Source: Apostichopus californicus
Lineage: Eukaryota; Echinodermata; Holothuroidea; Aspidochirotida; Stichopodidae
Reading direction: 5' to 3'
Length of the DNA: 44,032 bases
NCBI GenBank assembly: GCA_020650975.1
Contig: JAIPMN010000516.1
Coordinates: forward strand, 1-44,032
The notes beneath the pieces were generated by a model. That model saw only the letters and a list, made by a program, of their open reading frames with translations. It searched no databases and had not been told where the DNA came from. Positions 41,151 through 44,032 of the stretch are shown in pieces; the stretch's first letter is position 1; every line of letters begins with the position of its first letter. The position numbers and the translations under genes were made by a program.

Positions 41151-44032
41151 CTGTGTAGAAAATAATAATTTTAATATTAAAACTAATGCATTGCTAAAGT
41201 AAATAATAAATATGTGAATGCATCAAAGTATAATAACCGAATGGTTAGCTTAAGACTAAGGTCTACTGTGCAGAGCCAAATTAATATTTATGGCAAATTA
41301 AGTTTTTATCTAAATAACAGAATGTCTGTCAGCAATGGTCCTTTCTGGCCGAGAGTGTAAGTTTTGATCAAAACAAAATGATCGAATGATGAGTGTATGA
41401 CTTATTCATTGATTTCCCTTACAAAATGACTACTGGGAAAAGAAAGAAGCAATTTGAATGGCTTCCTTTGTGGGGGAAAAGTGCACAAATCTGTAGAAAG
41501 ATGTGCTAAATCTAAATAATGGTTTTATAATGACTGTACACAGCCAATGATGAAACTGTTGACAAAGACAATGTACAAAAAATACTGTGACACCAATATC
41601 TCCAAATATATTAGGCATGGCCCAGTTTTAAGTTCTATAGATGAGATCAATGTATTCAACACCATAGTAACACCAATATCATTACAAGTTTCATCCTCTA
41701 TCCAGCAAACCACACATTTGAAGACCTTTGCAATGTGAGCAAAATCACTATGACAACAACATCACTGAATATATGATAAAGGCAAAGCTCATGGAGAAAT
41801 CTGTAGAGCTGATGATAACGTAAGCAGCACCATAGTGACCACAACGTCATTATATATCACCCCTGCAGCAAAACCACACCTGTGAAGCTAATATTACAAT
41901 TTACAAGTAACACCAACGTATATCACATGGTGTGCTAATGAAGCGAACCGCGGATGGCGGGGGGAAATTACCAGATTTAGGGTCCTTCGCTTTGAACTCA
42001 CAAGTTATCAATGAGGATGCAAGAGTGTTCTTGCGTTGAAACAACGGCTGACTATTTATTTACAAACTCTAAATGAAAATATACAAATGAAGAAATCATG
42101 ATACATGACAATATAAATGGCTTAATAAACTCTTTAACCTAATTAAAACTGTCCTAACTCGGGGAAAACCTATACTCAATCTATGAAATATCAATCTTGC
42201 AATAACTCACCAAGGATATTCAGTGAAACTAAATTCAACAACAACATTAAATACACCGAAGAATAATATTACATAGCAGTGAAATTGCTCTTGTACTCTT
42301 ACAATACTGTATAAAAGGTATAATGAACATAATGAAATAATCTGCACTTGGAAATAATATAATACGTTTGCCAACAGGCGAGGACTTTTAACACCTCAAT
42401 AATGGTCAGGGCAACACATGCCAGCTGCAACCATTATAGGAATTTCCACCATACTGTTCCTAGACAGTAGGAATTTTCACCTCCTGAACCCACAAACTCT
42501 CAAGAGTCTTGTCACTCTATAGCTATCCAGAATGGCTAAGATTCAAGGACAATCTCTGAGACATAACAACAGTAAACAAATAATGTTCAGAATACAAAAT
42601 ACGAATACACTCTTTAAACAACGAGCAGTACAATACTCAACAGGTACAATAATTAACTGTAAATACACTTAACTGTCAATTACACTACAGTAACACTACA
42701 GTATAATACTATGCAATAACACTCACGTGCTTAATGATAAAGACACGCTATGAACCCGTAGGACCAAGGTCCAAAAACATAACCTAACATATGTACTTTG
42801 TACAGTTAAGTACAGCCTAGCCAAACACTTAAAACTACAATTCAATTAAATAACAATAGGGTACGTACAGCCTTTATAAACAATATTTATGACTTAATCT
42901 CTTACTAAACTGGGATCTGCTCGCTCGCGGAAAAGGAGAAGAAGAAGACGCTCGCGGCGCGTAAGATCGCGGACATCGAGACTCCATTAATGCCAGCTCG
43001 CTACATGTTGACTGAACCACCATCTTGGATACCATACCAGTGGCTTCGCATGATATGCTATGCATGTGATAAATGATGTAAAACCACCATGTCTCGACTC
43101 TGAAAAAAGCAACATCAATCAGGCGTGTAACACATTACAGAACAGTGAGAACATGGACAGTAAATTGCTTTTTATATGAATATGTCTCAATCACTGATTG
43201 GTCATTGACTTCGCTCTCTTCGGGGCTGTACTCCCGGCTGTACTGGGCGTTGGTCGAGCGCTTGAAGTTGAAGGGGCGGGGCGCTTAGATGTCGAAGCGA
43301 AGTAACGATGAATCCCAGTTCTCCGCCATTTTGCGATTGTATCCAAGCTAGTGACTTTCCACATTGCCTACTTACAACTCACAGCATGGTTATCGCGAAT
43401 CGCTCGAGTCGAGTCGAATCAGCGTTAATCATAGTGTCAATGAGAAAACCCCATTGACTTATACTGTGTGCGGTAATAATCACGACGTAAGATGAGCGAC
43501 TTGGCTCGCTGTGCAAAATACATACATACAGGCCGGCATGTACGTACGTATCAGTACAGGTGTTGTGCGATATATAAACCATGTGCACCAGTGCTATTGT
43601 GCATGCACTCGATCGATCAGTGATTTATCAAATCGCTAGCAGTTACTATATAGCACTAGCATGCAATGTAGTTTCAGGCTTCTGTGCAGCGCATGATAAG
43701 GCTGATATTTACAGGAGTATGCGGGCGCTTATTTGCCGACAAAGTAGCGCCCGTGCGTATTGTATTTTCATGTCCAGGGGCGCTATTTTAGTGCTTGCGG
43801 GCACGAATAGCACCTGGGCGCCCGCTTATTTCAACCCTTGAATAAGGGTTGATTAATGTAGTTTCTACAGACTTTCCAACTAATGAACAGGACCTCCTGG
43901 AGTGCACAGCAGTGAACCAACAGGTTGGACATGTCTAGCACACATGATATAAAGTTGCACACTTACGAGTTACAAAACTTTGTCAACTTTGTCAAAGATC
44001 ACTAAAAAACATCATTGGGGGGGGGGGGGGGG
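41151..44032. other. Right edge, CCDC78 5' intron or flank; no coding exon recognised
   Basis: No further kinesin-like exon or P-loop was found on the minus strand, so this is a long CCDC78 intron or upstream sequence. Short open frames on both strands lack domains. At 43715-43845 GC-rich blocks such as GCGGGCGCTTATTT and GGGCGCCCGCTTATTT form short inverted repeats like those of invertebrate DNA-transposon remnants. The window ends in a poly-G run from about 44015. Confidence 0.45.
41945..43135 (-). other. Possible LTR-like or other transposable-element segment
   Basis: Read on the minus strand, this stretch has a TATA-like TTTATAAAGG at about 42871-42880 preceded by a CpG-rich block (CGCGAGCG, GCGCCGCG). 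An AATAAA follows at 42055-42060. Its composition differs from the surrounding intron. Clear terminal repeats, target-site duplications and coding remnants were not found, so a host promoter or an ordinary intron remains possible. Confidence 0.22.

Noticed and set aside
42450..42500. Minus-strand GSGGEN reading as a kinesin P-loop
   Set aside because: The frame has a TGA stop seven codons upstream, lacks the GKT/S ending, and no splice sites frame it.
42874..43065. Ser/Arg-rich minus-strand open frame as a possible CCDC78 first exon
   Set aside because: It has no kinesin similarity, ends without a convincing donor in frame, and lies in a block that looks like a transposable element.

Overview
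This is eukaryotic nuclear DNA, almost certainly from a marine invertebrate and probably an invertebrate deuterostome. It is AT-rich, holds two multi-exon genes with GT-AG introns of about 0.2 to 3 kb, and is full of short tandem duplications, G/C runs, a CR1/L2-like retrotransposon tail, a tRNA-derived SINE-like repeat and a small terminal-inverted-repeat element. The species cannot be fixed from the sequence alone. No operons, bacterial features or CRISPR arrays are present.

Plus strand, 692-26211: a complete orthologue of cyclin-G-associated kinase (GAK, auxilin-2). Twenty-three coding exons join without a frame break into a 1332-residue protein; human GAK has about 1311 residues. The order is NAK-family Ser/Thr kinase domain, inactive PTEN-like phosphatase domain, C2-like domain, a long disordered linker with DPF and DLL clathrin/AP-2 motifs, and a C-terminal DnaJ domain with an HPD tripeptide. 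The protein is expected to recruit Hsc70 to uncoat clathrin-coated vesicles and to phosphorylate adaptor subunits.

Minus strand, 41150-28802: the 3' fifteen coding exons (697 residues) of a CCDC78 orthologue, a protein linked to deuterosomes and centriole biogenesis. It starts with the C-terminal half of a degenerate kinesin motor fold and continues as long coiled coils. Its 5' end, with the expected P-loop exons, was not found in the window. The two genes are convergent, with 2.6 kb between their stop codons and polyadenylation signals positioned so that the 3' UTRs could overlap.

The most unusual structure is in GAK. Four of its introns (after exons 4, 11, 20 and 22) open with a tandem duplication that copies the end of the preceding exon together with its 5' splice site. 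In intron 11 this has become an array of 70-bp units with older divergent units behind it. Each young unit carries a potential 24-nt in-frame microexon that duplicates the stretch just before the PTEN-like P-loop.

Other structures are a near-perfect 47-bp-arm hairpin in a CCDC78 intron, a 228-bp element with 20-bp terminal inverted repeats, a SINE-like repeat with two hairpins lying antisense in CCDC78, and several tandem duplications of 37 to about 315 bp. The left edge (1-691) is GAK upstream sequence. The right edge (41151-44032) holds no recognised coding exon.
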